Positions 7,901 through 13,996 of a stretch of 17,082 bases of DNA are shown piece after piece (the first letter of the stretch is position 1; the number at the start of each line of letters is the position of its first letter). Made by a program: the position numbers and the translations under genes. Below the pieces are notes generated by a model that did no database searches, had not been told where the DNA came from, and saw nothing but the letters and a program-made list of their open reading frames with translations. The DNA is from Sediminibacterium sp. (GTDB lineage Bacteria > Bacteroidota > Bacteroidia > Chitinophagales > Chitinophagaceae). Location: positions 1 through 17,082 of the forward strand of contig JAOASV010000063.1 of the NCBI GenBank assembly GCA_030158535.1. Reading direction: 5' to 3'.

Positions 7901-8732
7901 TAGGCGCGATTGATATGGCTTCATTGCCTAAAGGAAGGGCCACTCTTTTAATGGTCGTATCTAATACACGTAAAAAAGGTTTACCAGCGGTGTAGGTAAA
8001 TTCAAATTTATTTGTAAGGTCATCTGACAAAGAATAACCGTAGAGTGCTAATAATTTATTTTTTTCTTTATCCCAGTTTCTAATGGTATCAAAATAACCT
8101 GGACCAAACTTATTGAGTAGTTGTAAAAAAATTATGTTTTTATGTACGCAAAGTGGATGTTCTGTTTCAGATCCACAGTTACAAGAAGTGTCAAAATTAC
8201 GCTCTTCATTTTTTTGAATGAGCAGCTGATAGGTATGTCCTTCATATACCAAAGAGGCTGAAACCCGCTCCTCCTTTGCTTCTAGGATGGTTGCTGAACC
8301 TGTGCGCAAAAAATCACTGGCGTCTTCAAAACTAGTTTGATCAGAAAGCATTTTAATTTGCTTGAGCTCCAATTGTTTCATTTTAACAACCGTATGCTTT
8401 TGATCATAGGCCGCTTCGTAATTACCTAATTGATTGCGGTCTAATAAATCTTGCAAATGAAATAAGGCGCCCGCTTTGTGTCTACAAATTTCTGATAAGT
8501 TATAAGGACATGCGCAACGAACCGATAAAAATTTAGGATTCTTGAATTGAGAAACACTTACTTTATAAAAAGTAGCATAGCCATCATCCTTAACACGAAA
8601 ATTGACATTACCCATGAGGTCGTCATACTCGAGTAATTCTACATTACCCAACGCATGAATTTTCTTGCCTCTTCTGATTACCTCTTCGGTACCGTTATTA
8701 TAAATATGTTTGACCAAGTAAGGTAGCGCCAT
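4944..8732 (-). CDS. SWIM zinc-finger SNF2-family DEAD/DEAH-like helicase
   Basis: This is a 1262-residue SF2 helicase/translocase of the bacterial SNF2 (RapA/HepA-like) group, expected to be an ATP-driven double-stranded DNA or nucleoprotein remodeller. A SWIM zinc-binding motif is at residues 73-85 (CAC, then CRH). A second Cys/His cluster, CNC at 184-186 with CVH at 195-197, follows. A long divergent middle region runs from about 200 to 790. The ATPase core holds Walker A DDMGLGKT (826-833), the Walker B variant DESQ (923-926) and SGTPLQN (951-957). The C-terminal lobe has GGVGLN near 1172-1177 and the arginine-finger motif QAIDRTHRIGQ at 1198-1208. All helicase motifs look intact. The ATG at 8732 opens a plausible N-terminus. 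No strong promoter is visible just upstream, so it may be read partly from the comB side. Its cellular role is not shown by the neighbours. Confidence 0.95.
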   Translation of the reverse strand: MALPYLVKHIYNNGTEEVIRRGKKIHALGNVELLEYDDLMGNVNFRVKDDGYATFYKVSVSQFKNPKFLSVRCACPYNLSEICRHKAGALFHLQDLLDRNQLGNYEAAYDQKHTVVKMKQLELKQIKMLSDQTSFEDASDFLRTGSATILEAKEERVSASLVYEGHTYQLLIQKNEERNFDTSCNCGSETEHPLCVHKNIIFLQLLNKFGPGYFDTIRNWDKEKNKLLALYGYSLSDDLTNKFEFTYTAGKPFLRVLDTTIKRVALPLGNEAISIAPKKPDFIPLEKESENKEESVPTIKGKTFQKLGLVISTSSIQYPFTQFDIVEGEVDEDQQRFLGKVEKQDLAKFINTEMLDEQDKSLVQQLRKLMPSEVSRYLDRNSPFSGIWENIVQQHNDQLPEETRTLINEYLHPKIKKLFEHCGESLLVYTLPEKKQFVTANLESAELVCNFIAPYFEIQYAKGAYEIECRVKLPLADVNVSENECTSPLLFKYHQQYFTWKKSEDILMMESFLPSGKIVIRKEEWAEKLQTFVLPLSKMYHIHFGNVEKEELNNITPEVSIHLKERGDYLLFQPVFSYQGFEVRAIDKEKIIVPLSDKILMIQRNLETEARIISKIESLHSGFVRPEQSDLLALKGAEVLKNNWFFLFVDAVKDMNIPVFGFEALKNFRFNTAKPSTKIFISSNTDWFDAKVEIHFGEQKVSVEDVKKALASKQQFVPLQDGTLGILPEEWIKKYSLLFRVGEGRSENIKLSKYHFSVIEELYLQRDEEELFFQLEEKYERLKENHSIKDVPAPKHLKEVLRPYQESGFQWLNYLREVRWGGILADDMGLGKTIQALSFLHHLKSEEGTLKALVVCPTTLMYNWQNEIGKFTPNISFYVHHGAGRSRDALASNEADVIITTYGTLRSDIKQFVEVAFDYVVLDESQAIKNPNSKVTKAAGLLKATNRLCLSGTPLQNNTFDIYAQMNFLNPGMLGSVEFFKQEFSIPIDKFGEKEQKDHLRKLLYPFMLRRTKEQVAKDLPEKQEMVLFCEMGDEQRKIYEAFRNDYRDKILGVVDNQGIQKSQLTILQGLMKLRQICDSPSIIKDEEKFPNVSVKLEEIGREITENISNHKALVFSQFLGMLALIKERLTELGVDYEYFDGSSTVLERERAIQRFQNDESCRVFLISLKAGGVGLNLTAADYVYIVDPWWNPAVEQQAIDRTHRIGQTKNIFAYRMICTDTVEDKILKLQDRKRSLARELITDDEGFVKSLTREDVEYLFS

Positions 8733-8746
8733 AGTGCTGTTCTAAA

Positions 8747-8770
8747 TTGCACCCTGTTTAAAAAGGGCAA
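8747..8770 (-). terminator. Weak hairpin between the comB-like and helicase genes
   Basis: TTGCACCCT (8747-8755) and AGGGCAA (8764-8770) pair with one bulged base around an 8-nt loop. It lies 24 bp past the comB-like stop codon and 15 bp before the helicase start. The following T-run on the minus strand is short (TTTAGA), so termination would be weak. It may instead be a leader structure of the helicase mRNA. Confidence 0.3.
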
Positions 8771-8793
8771 TTTGCGAAAGTACGAAAAAGCTG

Positions 8794-9522
8794 CTAATTG
8801 GCGCGTACTAAATCTCCGTTTTTGTAGATCGGAAGCACCGGAGCCACGTCTGTGGTAACACAGTAGGTTAGGTCTGCTTCTAGCCCATAAGATGCCAAAC
8901 GGTGCCAATGGGTGGTTTTTTGGATAAACTGCGTAATATCCGCCTTATGCAAATTGTATAAATCATTTGCCATAAGTGAACTATCGCAGTGGATGGTAAA
9001 GTGGTCTTTAATTTGCTCGATCACAGCACCCGCAAATAAGGCGTCTTCAATATTAACGCGGTCTTTCCATGCAGAGCAACCGAGTACAACCGGCTTGTTT
9101 TGCGCAATCAAATGCGCACAAACTGCCGATAAATTAGGAAAAGAACCCGTAATAATTTGATCCGCACCATTGTTAAGCGCCATGTGCAAAAGCTTGGTGC
9201 CATTGGTTGTTGTAAGAACCAGTGTTTTGCCTTCTATAAAACTACGTGGATATTCGGCAGGTGAATTACCATAAGAAAGTCCTTCAATAATTTTTCCATC
9301 TCGTTCGCCAGCAGTAATACCACCAGTTGCTTTACCTACTTCGATACACTTGTTTACATTGTCTACAGGAATGATACGATCAGCACCATTGTATAGAGCT
9401 GTAGCAATAGTAGAAGTTGCCCTAAATACGTCAATAACAACAACAATGCAATCACTGACATCGTATAGTTCTAACAATTTGGGCGATAATATGGTATGTA
9501 AATGTGGTTTGGACTGATTCAT
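8794..9522 (-). CDS. comB: ComB-family 2-phosphosulfolactate phosphatase-like protein
   Basis: This 242-residue protein belongs to the ComB family (PF04029), whose founding member removes phosphate from 2-phosphosulfolactate in coenzyme M synthesis in methanogens. Family motifs are clear: DVFRATSTI near the N-terminus, then GERDGK, GNSPAEY, LTTTNGTK and a GCSAWKDRVNIEDALFAG stretch. In bacteria without coenzyme M the real substrate is uncertain, and no comA or comC homologue is nearby. I chose the ATG at 9522 (protein begins MNQSKPHL) over the longer frame from 9585. That frame would begin inside the terminator hairpin of the ssb gene and add a hydrophobic stretch foreign to this family. A promoter box ends 7 bp before the chosen start. 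The fold assignment is firm; the substrate is not. Confidence 0.88.
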   Translation of the reverse strand: MNQSKPHLHTILSPKLLELYDVSDCIVVVIDVFRATSTIATALYNGADRIIPVDNVNKCIEVGKATGGITAGERDGKIIEGLSYGNSPAEYPRSFIEGKTLVLTTTNGTKLLHMALNNGADQIITGSFPNLSAVCAHLIAQNKPVVLGCSAWKDRVNIEDALFAGAVIEQIKDHFTIHCDSSLMANDLYNLHKADITQFIQKTTHWHRLASYGLEADLTYCVTTDVAPVLPIYKNGDLVRAN

Positions 9523-9529
9523 TAGGCTG

Positions 9530-9537
9530 CAAATATA
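9530..9537 (-). promoter_or_regulatory. -7 box (TATATTTG) for the comB-like gene
   Basis: This is an exact TAnnTTTG match ending only 7 bp before the ATG at 9522. Transcription would begin within a few bases of the start codon, giving a nearly leaderless mRNA. The T-run of the ssb terminator lies at the -33 distance and may serve as that element. Confidence 0.5.
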
Positions 9538-9555
9538 AAGCCAAATGAATGAAAA

Positions 9556-9583
9556 TAAAAAGGCCAGTGCATTTGCACTGGCC
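9556..9583 (-). terminator. Intrinsic terminator of the ssb gene
   Basis: A perfect 10-bp stem, GGCCAGTGCA (9562-9571) and TGCACTGGCC (9574-9583), has a nominal 2-nt loop that probably opens to 4-6 nt. On the minus strand it is followed by TTTTTATTTT. It begins 20 bp past the ssb stop codon. This is the strongest terminator in the window. Confidence 0.93.
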
Positions 9584-9602
9584 ATAAAAAAGAACAGAGG
9601 GG

Positions 9603-9941
9603 CTATCCTTTTTTTGTAAGTATTAAAAGTTCGTTGGCGTGCACTTCGGTGACGTATTTTTTTACGCCGTTTTTATCGGTATAATTTCTATTGACGAGTT
9701 TGCCATCAATGGCTATTTCGATACCTTTTACTAAATATTTTTCGGCGATTTCGGCTAGTTTGCCCCAGGCTACAACGGAGTGCCACTGTGTTTCGGTTAC
9801 TTTTTCACCGTTGGCGTCTTTGTAAATTTCGTTGGTGGCTAAATTGAGGTTGGCTACTTTGCGCCCACCTTCGAAGTTGGTGATTTCGGGCGTTTGACCT
9901 AAGTGTCCAATAAGCTGGACTTTGTTTTTAATTGCATTCAT
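9603..9941 (-). CDS. ssb: Short single-stranded DNA-binding protein
   Basis: This 112-residue SSB consists of little more than the OB fold. The family pattern is visible: NKVQLIGHLGQTPE near the start, VANLNLATNE in the first half, TQWHSVVAWGK with the conserved Trp near residues 52-62, and a final EVHANELLIL strand. The protein ends TKKG and lacks both the Gly/Pro/Gln-rich linker and the acidic Asp-Asp-x-x-Phe-type tip that housekeeping SSBs use to recruit repair and replication proteins. It is therefore probably a secondary, SsbB-like paralogue for repair, uptake or stress, with the full-length SSB elsewhere; that is inference. The reading frame is intact, with its own likely promoter upstream and a strong terminator downstream, so the gene is probably monocistronic. 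Confidence 0.92.
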   Translation of the reverse strand: MNAIKNKVQLIGHLGQTPEITNFEGGRKVANLNLATNEIYKDANGEKVTETQWHSVVAWGKLAEIAEKYLVKGIEIAIDGKLVNRNYTDKNGVKKYVTEVHANELLILTKKG

Positions 9942-9969
9942 AATTAAGTGTTTTCATATTTGCGATAAA

Positions 9970-10000
9970 CAAATAGAAACATTAATTACACAGATGCAAA
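9970..10000 (-). promoter_or_regulatory. Likely ssb promoter
   Basis: On the minus strand, TTTG (10000-9997) is followed after 19 nt by TCTATTTG (9977-9970), one mismatch from TAnnTTTG. This fits the Bacteroidota -33/-7 layout. The leader to the ATG at 9941 would be roughly 20 nt. Confidence 0.42.
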
Positions 10001-10047
10001 CGCGTCTGTAAGATTCGAGTATAAATTCTAATAACTAGAAAGCATTA

Positions 10048-11133
10048 TTACGCAAAAGGGAACTTTACCACTTTTGCTTTTACGGGTGTGTTTCTGATAT
10101 CAATATAAATTTCAGAACCTACCGTAGCGTGTGCAGAAGCCACGTAACCCAGTCCCACAGCCTTTTGTAGGCTTGGTGCTTGTGTACCACTAGTAACTTT
10201 ACCAATGGTTTCACCCGCTTCATTTTTAATGATATAATCGTGTCTTGGAATACCTCTATCGATCATTTCAAAGCCTACTAATTTTTTAGTAACACCCGCC
10301 GCTTTTTGCTGTTCAAAAAATGATTTATTGGTAAAATCTTTGGTGAATTTTGTAATCCAACCAAGACCCGCTTCTAGTGGAGACGTCGTGTCGTCAATAT
10401 CATTTCCATATAAACAAAATCCTTTTTCTAAACGGAGTGTATCACGTGCGCCAAGTCCAATGGGTTTAAGTCCTTGAGGCGTTCCAATTTCAAAAATAGC
10501 ATTCCAAATTTTTTCTGCAGCGCCATCAGTATCTTCAAAATAAATTTCTACGCCGCCAGATCCCGTATAACCAGTTGCACTTACCAGTACATTTTCTACA
10601 CCTGCAAAAACACCTTTTGTAAACGTATAATAAGGCAGGTTTAAAATATCCATTTGTGTTAGTGGCTGTAATATTTTTGTAGCGTTTGGACCTTGAATAG
10701 CAAGCAAACAAGTTTTGTCGCTAATGTTGTGCATTTCTACACCCGCTGTATTTTTTGAAACAATCCAGTTCCAATCTTTTTCAATATTAGATGCGTTTAC
10801 AACCAACATATATACTTTGTTGACTTCAACACAATACACCAGTAAATCGTCTACAATACCACCGTTTTCGTTGGGAAGGCAACTGTACTGGGCATGCCCA
10901 TTGGTAAGTACCGAAGCATCGTTAGAGGTAACGCGCTGGATAAGGTCTAATGCACCCGCTCCTTTTAAAATAAACTCCCCCATATGACTTACATCAAACA
11001 CCCCTGCATTGTTTCTTACAGCAGCATGCTCGTCATTGATGCCTGAATAACTAATAGGCATGTTATAACCAGCAAATTCAGCCATTTTCGCGCCAAGTGC
11101 GAGGTGCTTATGGGTAAACGGAGTATTTTTCAT
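10048..11133 (-). CDS. gcvT: Aminomethyltransferase, glycine cleavage system T protein
   Basis: This is a 361-residue cytosolic enzyme that takes the aminomethyl group from the lipoylated H protein and transfers its one-carbon unit to tetrahydrofolate, releasing ammonia. Family motifs are intact. The N-terminus has HKHLALGAKMAEFAGYNMP, then FDVSHMGE at 46-53 and GGIVDDLLVY at 91-100, which carries the conserved catalytic Asp. ATGYTGSGGVEIYFE and GLGARDTLRLEKG occur further on, and the C-terminal domain has IGKVTSGTQAPSL. The length equals the bacterial norm. The gcvH, gcvP and lpd genes are not in the window, so the system is scattered, as is common in Bacteroidota. The ATG at 11133 is the natural start. 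A -7 box lies 22 bp upstream. Confidence 0.97.
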   Translation of the reverse strand: MKNTPFTHKHLALGAKMAEFAGYNMPISYSGINDEHAAVRNNAGVFDVSHMGEFILKGAGALDLIQRVTSNDASVLTNGHAQYSCLPNENGGIVDDLLVYCVEVNKVYMLVVNASNIEKDWNWIVSKNTAGVEMHNISDKTCLLAIQGPNATKILQPLTQMDILNLPYYTFTKGVFAGVENVLVSATGYTGSGGVEIYFEDTDGAAEKIWNAIFEIGTPQGLKPIGLGARDTLRLEKGFCLYGNDIDDTTSPLEAGLGWITKFTKDFTNKSFFEQQKAAGVTKKLVGFEMIDRGIPRHDYIIKNEAGETIGKVTSGTQAPSLQKAVGLGYVASAHATVGSEIYIDIRNTPVKAKVVKFPFA

Positions 11134-11154
11134 AGCAGTACTTTATATTGCCTG

Positions 11155-11162
11155 CAAAAATA
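11155..11162 (-). promoter_or_regulatory. -7 box (TATTTTTG) for gcvT
   Basis: This is an exact TAnnTTTG match on the minus strand, 21 bp before the gcvT ATG, in the 62-bp gap after pspC. No clear -33 TTG is seen. It suggests gcvT can be expressed independently of the padR-pspC unit. I see no terminator in the gap, so some read-through is also possible. Confidence 0.4.
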
Positions 11163-11195
11163 AGGGGTTTATCCATATTCTATGCGAATAATTGG

Positions 11196-13409
11196 TTAAG
11201 ACTGAAACCTAGAAAACAACAGTTTGATCGCATCAAATCCAAAAGCAATTGCTTTTACGGTATCCGAAACAGTCGCTTCATTTTTTGTTGAATTTCGCTT
11301 GATGGTATCGCCTTTTTTGTCCAACTGTTTTTTAATCTCGTCCGCTTCTTTTTGCTTTTGCTCCCAGGTTTTCTTTAAATCGTTTTCGATTTTTTCACTT
11401 TCGCGTTTTAATTCTTCAAGTCTAGATTTTAATTGTTCAGGGTCTTCGCTATCACCATCACTTGGCTGACCTTTTACTTTTTCTAAACCCGTTGGCGTCA
11501 TGATGTATTCTACATCATAGTCATAATCAAATGCATCCGAGTCGTTGTACCAATCTGAATTATCACCATCTAATGCAAAATCAATATTAGGGCCTGTTTG
11601 AGAGCGGAATCCTTTTTTATTAACGCTCACTTTTACTTGCTCCCATGCTCTATTGGTAATTTTAAATCGCTTACCTACGGGAACAGCAAGTGTCATGATA
11701 ACATGCTGGTTTCTAAATTTATCGGTTTTATTAATCGCAATACCTTTGTCTAAAAATAAACTGCTGTCCTCTTGATTGAGATCAAAATTAATTTTGCTCG
11801 CAAGACGCTCTGCTTCCGCTACTGTTTTACCATTACTAATACGTACATACTTAACTTCAAAACTATCAGCAGCTGCTTTTACAATGCGAATGCGTAAATT
11901 TCTTACATATACGGTATCGCTATCAAAGAAAGTAAAGGGTTCTAATTTTAACCAAGAATGATTGTAATATTTGAGTTTTTGTTGCGCGCTTATTTCTAAA
12001 TAATTCACCTTCGCGTTTGCAAGTTTGTATACTTCTTCTTGAGGTTCATTTTGTTTAGAAAAACTTTTGGTAAGCGTAGCAAAAAAGAGTGGAATAAATA
12101 CCCAACTTAATGCCCATAATGACCAAAATCCTCCGCGCACCCACACATTTGCTTTTTTAATACCCGCAATTTTTCTGATAATAGCGGTAACTATTCCAAT
12201 AACTGGCACCCAGATAAAAAATACAATGATTGCAAATGCGTACCAGTTGTGAGCACCATCTTCTAGAATAAAACGGCGTAATGGAAGTAATCCAGTAGTT
12301 GCAATACCTATACCAAATAAAGCCGCTAAAACAGAGAGGGTAATAATCCCTAAAACAAAATATACAAAGGCTTTAAATAAAATGGTAATGGTACGACCTG
12401 CAAAATGCAAGCAACCTCCGGGCTGTGCAGGTTCTGGCACTGCATTTGAAGTAGCCGTAGTTGTTTGAGACTCATTTTTTTGGGTCTTATTGTACATATT
12501 GGAACCCCAGCTTTGTGCTCTTTTGCCAAACCCTTCCATATCGGTTTGAATGGTATTTTTAATACTATTGATATCTACCTTTTCGCCACGCATTTCTAAT
12601 TTATCGGCAGTGGTTTTAGCTTCTGGAAGCACTAACCAAAGTACAATGTATACAAATACAGCGCTCGGGCTAAATGTTAATTCAATAAAATTAGGGAAGT
12701 CATCAAATTCCCAAAATTGAAACAAATGAAAATGGTTCCAATTTAATACGAGTAGTATACTTGGCACTAAAAATAAAAGTCGAATGTATCTAACTCTAAT
12801 ATCAAAATATTTAGACAAGCCAGCACAAACACCACCAATCACTTTAGCATCAATGTCTCTAAATAATCTTTTTCGTGCACCACCAATTTGAGTGGTTGAA
12901 GTATTTGGAACCGCTATCCATAAAAGTACGTATGCAAAAATTGAAATGCCAAATAACAGTACCCATAATACACGTACAAGTACTGGATCTAATTTTAAAT
13001 AATTAGCTATGCCCGCACAAACACCACCAATCACTTTGTTTTGCTCATCACGGTATAATCTTTTTTGTGGATCGTTACCATTGTCTGAAAACTGGTCCTG
13101 CTTTGCGTTTGAGCTGCTTGCACTAGCGCTTGCCTCAAAGCCATCCTGTGCCTCAAAATCAGCGGGACGACCAATACTTTCGATAATTAAACGCATATCA
13201 TCTTCGGTAATGCATACGGCGCCTTTTTTTAAACGGTCGTCACATAGTTCTGCAATCCGGCATTCGATGTCGTTGATAATTTCATCTCGGCCTTCTTCGG
13301 CGTCAAAATATTGACGTAAACTTTCTATGTATTGTTGTAATGTTTCGTAAGACGCTTCCTCAATAGGTAGGATACGACCTTGGAAATTTATATTGATTAC
13401 TTTTTTCAT
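11196..13409 (-). CDS. Membrane protein with two PspC domains
   Basis: This is a 737-residue inner-membrane protein. Residues 1-90 form a soluble acidic domain typical of the Bacteroidota versions. PspC domain 1 spans about 116-170 (KRLYRDEQNKVIGGVCAG) and PspC domain 2 about 180-262 (KRLFRDIDAKVIGGVCAG), each with hydrophobic helices. Two to three further membrane segments lie at 340-375, 390-412 and 426-447. A soluble region of predicted beta character follows, then a charged coiled coil at about 655-706 and a short hydrophobic end. PspC proteins sense or respond to envelope stress, as in the phage-shock system; no pspA or pspB is adjacent. The gene starts 20 bp after padR ends, so the two form an operon and PadR probably controls it. 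The ATG at 13409 is well supported. Confidence 0.92.
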   Translation of the reverse strand: MKKVININFQGRILPIEEASYETLQQYIESLRQYFDAEEGRDEIINDIECRIAELCDDRLKKGAVCITEDDMRLIIESIGRPADFEAQDGFEASASASSSNAKQDQFSDNGNDPQKRLYRDEQNKVIGGVCAGIANYLKLDPVLVRVLWVLLFGISIFAYVLLWIAVPNTSTTQIGGARKRLFRDIDAKVIGGVCAGLSKYFDIRVRYIRLLFLVPSILLVLNWNHFHLFQFWEFDDFPNFIELTFSPSAVFVYIVLWLVLPEAKTTADKLEMRGEKVDINSIKNTIQTDMEGFGKRAQSWGSNMYNKTQKNESQTTTATSNAVPEPAQPGGCLHFAGRTITILFKAFVYFVLGIITLSVLAALFGIGIATTGLLPLRRFILEDGAHNWYAFAIIVFFIWVPVIGIVTAIIRKIAGIKKANVWVRGGFWSLWALSWVFIPLFFATLTKSFSKQNEPQEEVYKLANAKVNYLEISAQQKLKYYNHSWLKLEPFTFFDSDTVYVRNLRIRIVKAAADSFEVKYVRISNGKTVAEAERLASKINFDLNQEDSSLFLDKGIAINKTDKFRNQHVIMTLAVPVGKRFKITNRAWEQVKVSVNKKGFRSQTGPNIDFALDGDNSDWYNDSDAFDYDYDVEYIMTPTGLEKVKGQPSDGDSEDPEQLKSRLEELKRESEKIENDLKKTWEQKQKEADEIKKQLDKKGDTIKRNSTKNEATVSDTVKAIAFGFDAIKLLFSRFQS
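12823..13037 (-). repeat. Identical 23-bp copies from the duplicated PspC domains
   Basis: The same 23 bases occur at 12823-12845 and 13015-13037, 192 bp apart. Both encode Lys-Val-Ile-Gly-Gly-Val-Cys-Ala at the start of a PspC domain. The identity at silent positions suggests a fairly recent domain duplication or gene conversion between the two copies. Confidence 0.85.
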
Positions 13410-13429
13410 GGATCAAAATTTTAAAGCGG

Positions 13430-13777
13430 TTACGCTTCGGTGTTAGGGGTTGTTGGTTGTGTTAATAATGAAACGGCATTTGCCATATCGTTCCAAGTTT
13501 GTAATAAAACAGAAAAAGCTTCTTTGCCTGCATCTGTCATTACAAAATATTTACGTGGTGGCCCACTCACACTTTCTACCCATCTGTAATTTAGTAAGCC
13601 AGCATTTTTGAGCCTGGTTAGTAGTGGGTACAAAGTCCCTTCTAGAATATGCAAATTAGCTGTTTTCATTTGGTCAATAATATCACTCGGATATACTTCA
13701 CCTCTATTAATGATAGACAGGATGCAAAATTCTAAAACCCCTTTCCGCATTTGCGATTGTGTGTTTTGAATATCCAT
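13430..13777 (-). CDS. PadR-family transcriptional regulator
   Basis: This 115-residue winged-helix regulator starts MDIQNTQSQMRKG and shows the PadR pattern. VLEFCILSII leads helix 1, SDIIDQMKTA precedes the recognition helix, and EGTLYPLLTRLKNAGLL contains the recognition helix. A wing with YRWVESVSGPPRKYFVMTDAGKEAF follows, then a short C-terminal dimer helix. It belongs to the short PadR subgroup with a single C-terminal helix. PadR proteins usually repress their own operon and release DNA on binding a small ligand; the ligand here is unknown. The gene leads the pspC operon, and a perfect palindrome lies 33 bp upstream. I chose the ATG at 13777 over a GTG at 13795, since it matches the usual N-terminus and avoids extra residues. 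Confidence 0.93.
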   Translation of the reverse strand: MDIQNTQSQMRKGVLEFCILSIINRGEVYPSDIIDQMKTANLHILEGTLYPLLTRLKNAGLLNYRWVESVSGPPRKYFVMTDAGKEAFSVLLQTWNDMANAVSLLTQPTTPNTEA

Positions 13778-13809
13778 TGCTGTTAATTGAAACACAAAGA
13801 TGGGGATTT

Positions 13810-13840
13810 ATTTAGTACTATGCAAAACATAGTACTAAAT
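13810..13840 (-). promoter_or_regulatory. Palindromic operator overlapping the padR-pspC promoter
   Basis: Perfect 13-bp arms, ATTTAGTACTATG (13810-13822) and CATAGTACTAAAT (13828-13840), flank a 5-bp spacer. The inner ATG/CAT ends resemble the ATGT/ACAT half-sites of known PadR operators. On the minus strand the centre reads TATGTTTTG, close to a -7 box with one extra base, so bound regulator would block RNA polymerase. It lies 33 bp before the padR start. The palindrome is plain to see; PadR binding is inferred. Confidence 0.75.
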
Positions 13841-13865
13841 ATTTTTGAAACGTAGTGGCAAAAAA

Positions 13866-13898
13866 TATCCAAATAACTGAAAATCAATTATTTGGATA
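13866..13898 (-). terminator. Intrinsic terminator of the M16 peptidase operon
   Basis: An 11-bp perfect stem, TATCCAAATAA (13866-13876) and TTATTTGGATA (13888-13898), has an 11-nt loop. On the minus strand six T follow. It lies 66 bp past the stop codon of the inactive M16 gene and before the padR promoter. The AT-rich stem makes it weaker than the ssb terminator. Confidence 0.75.
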
Positions 13899-13931
13899 AA
13901 AAAATATTCCGAAAATAAAATTCCGAATCGC

Positions 13932-13996
13932 CGCCAGTTCGTAGAAATCGACAGAGATCTACCCTTAAATCACCACTAGTTCGTAAAAATCATCCG
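13932..13996 (-). repeat. Degenerate tandem duplication of the M16 gene's 3' end
   Basis: The bases that encode DFYELVVI at the end of the inactive M16 gene recur 42 bp downstream, past the stop codon. The 14-base core at 13978-13991 and 13936-13949 matches at 13 positions. Over 24 aligned bases 20 match, and all four differences are transitions. The second copy is in the same frame and would read DFYELAAI, but stop codons TAA and TAG separate it from the gene. Confidence 0.6.

Noticed and set aside
8678..8908. Minus-strand frame spanning the comB-like 3' end and helicase start
   Set aside because: It overlaps two well-supported genes in a different frame and resembles no known family.
9523..9585. 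Longer N-terminus for the comB-like protein starting at 9585
   Set aside because: The start would sit in the ssb terminator and upstream of the -7 box, and the extra residues do not fit the family.
13778..13795. GTG start for PadR giving six extra residues
   Set aside because: The ATG at 13777 gives the typical MDIxNTQSQMRKG start.
13907..13928. Short direct repeat ATTCCGAA upstream of padR
   Set aside because: The 8-bp length in AT-rich DNA is compatible with chance, and it lies on the far side of the terminator from the padR promoter.
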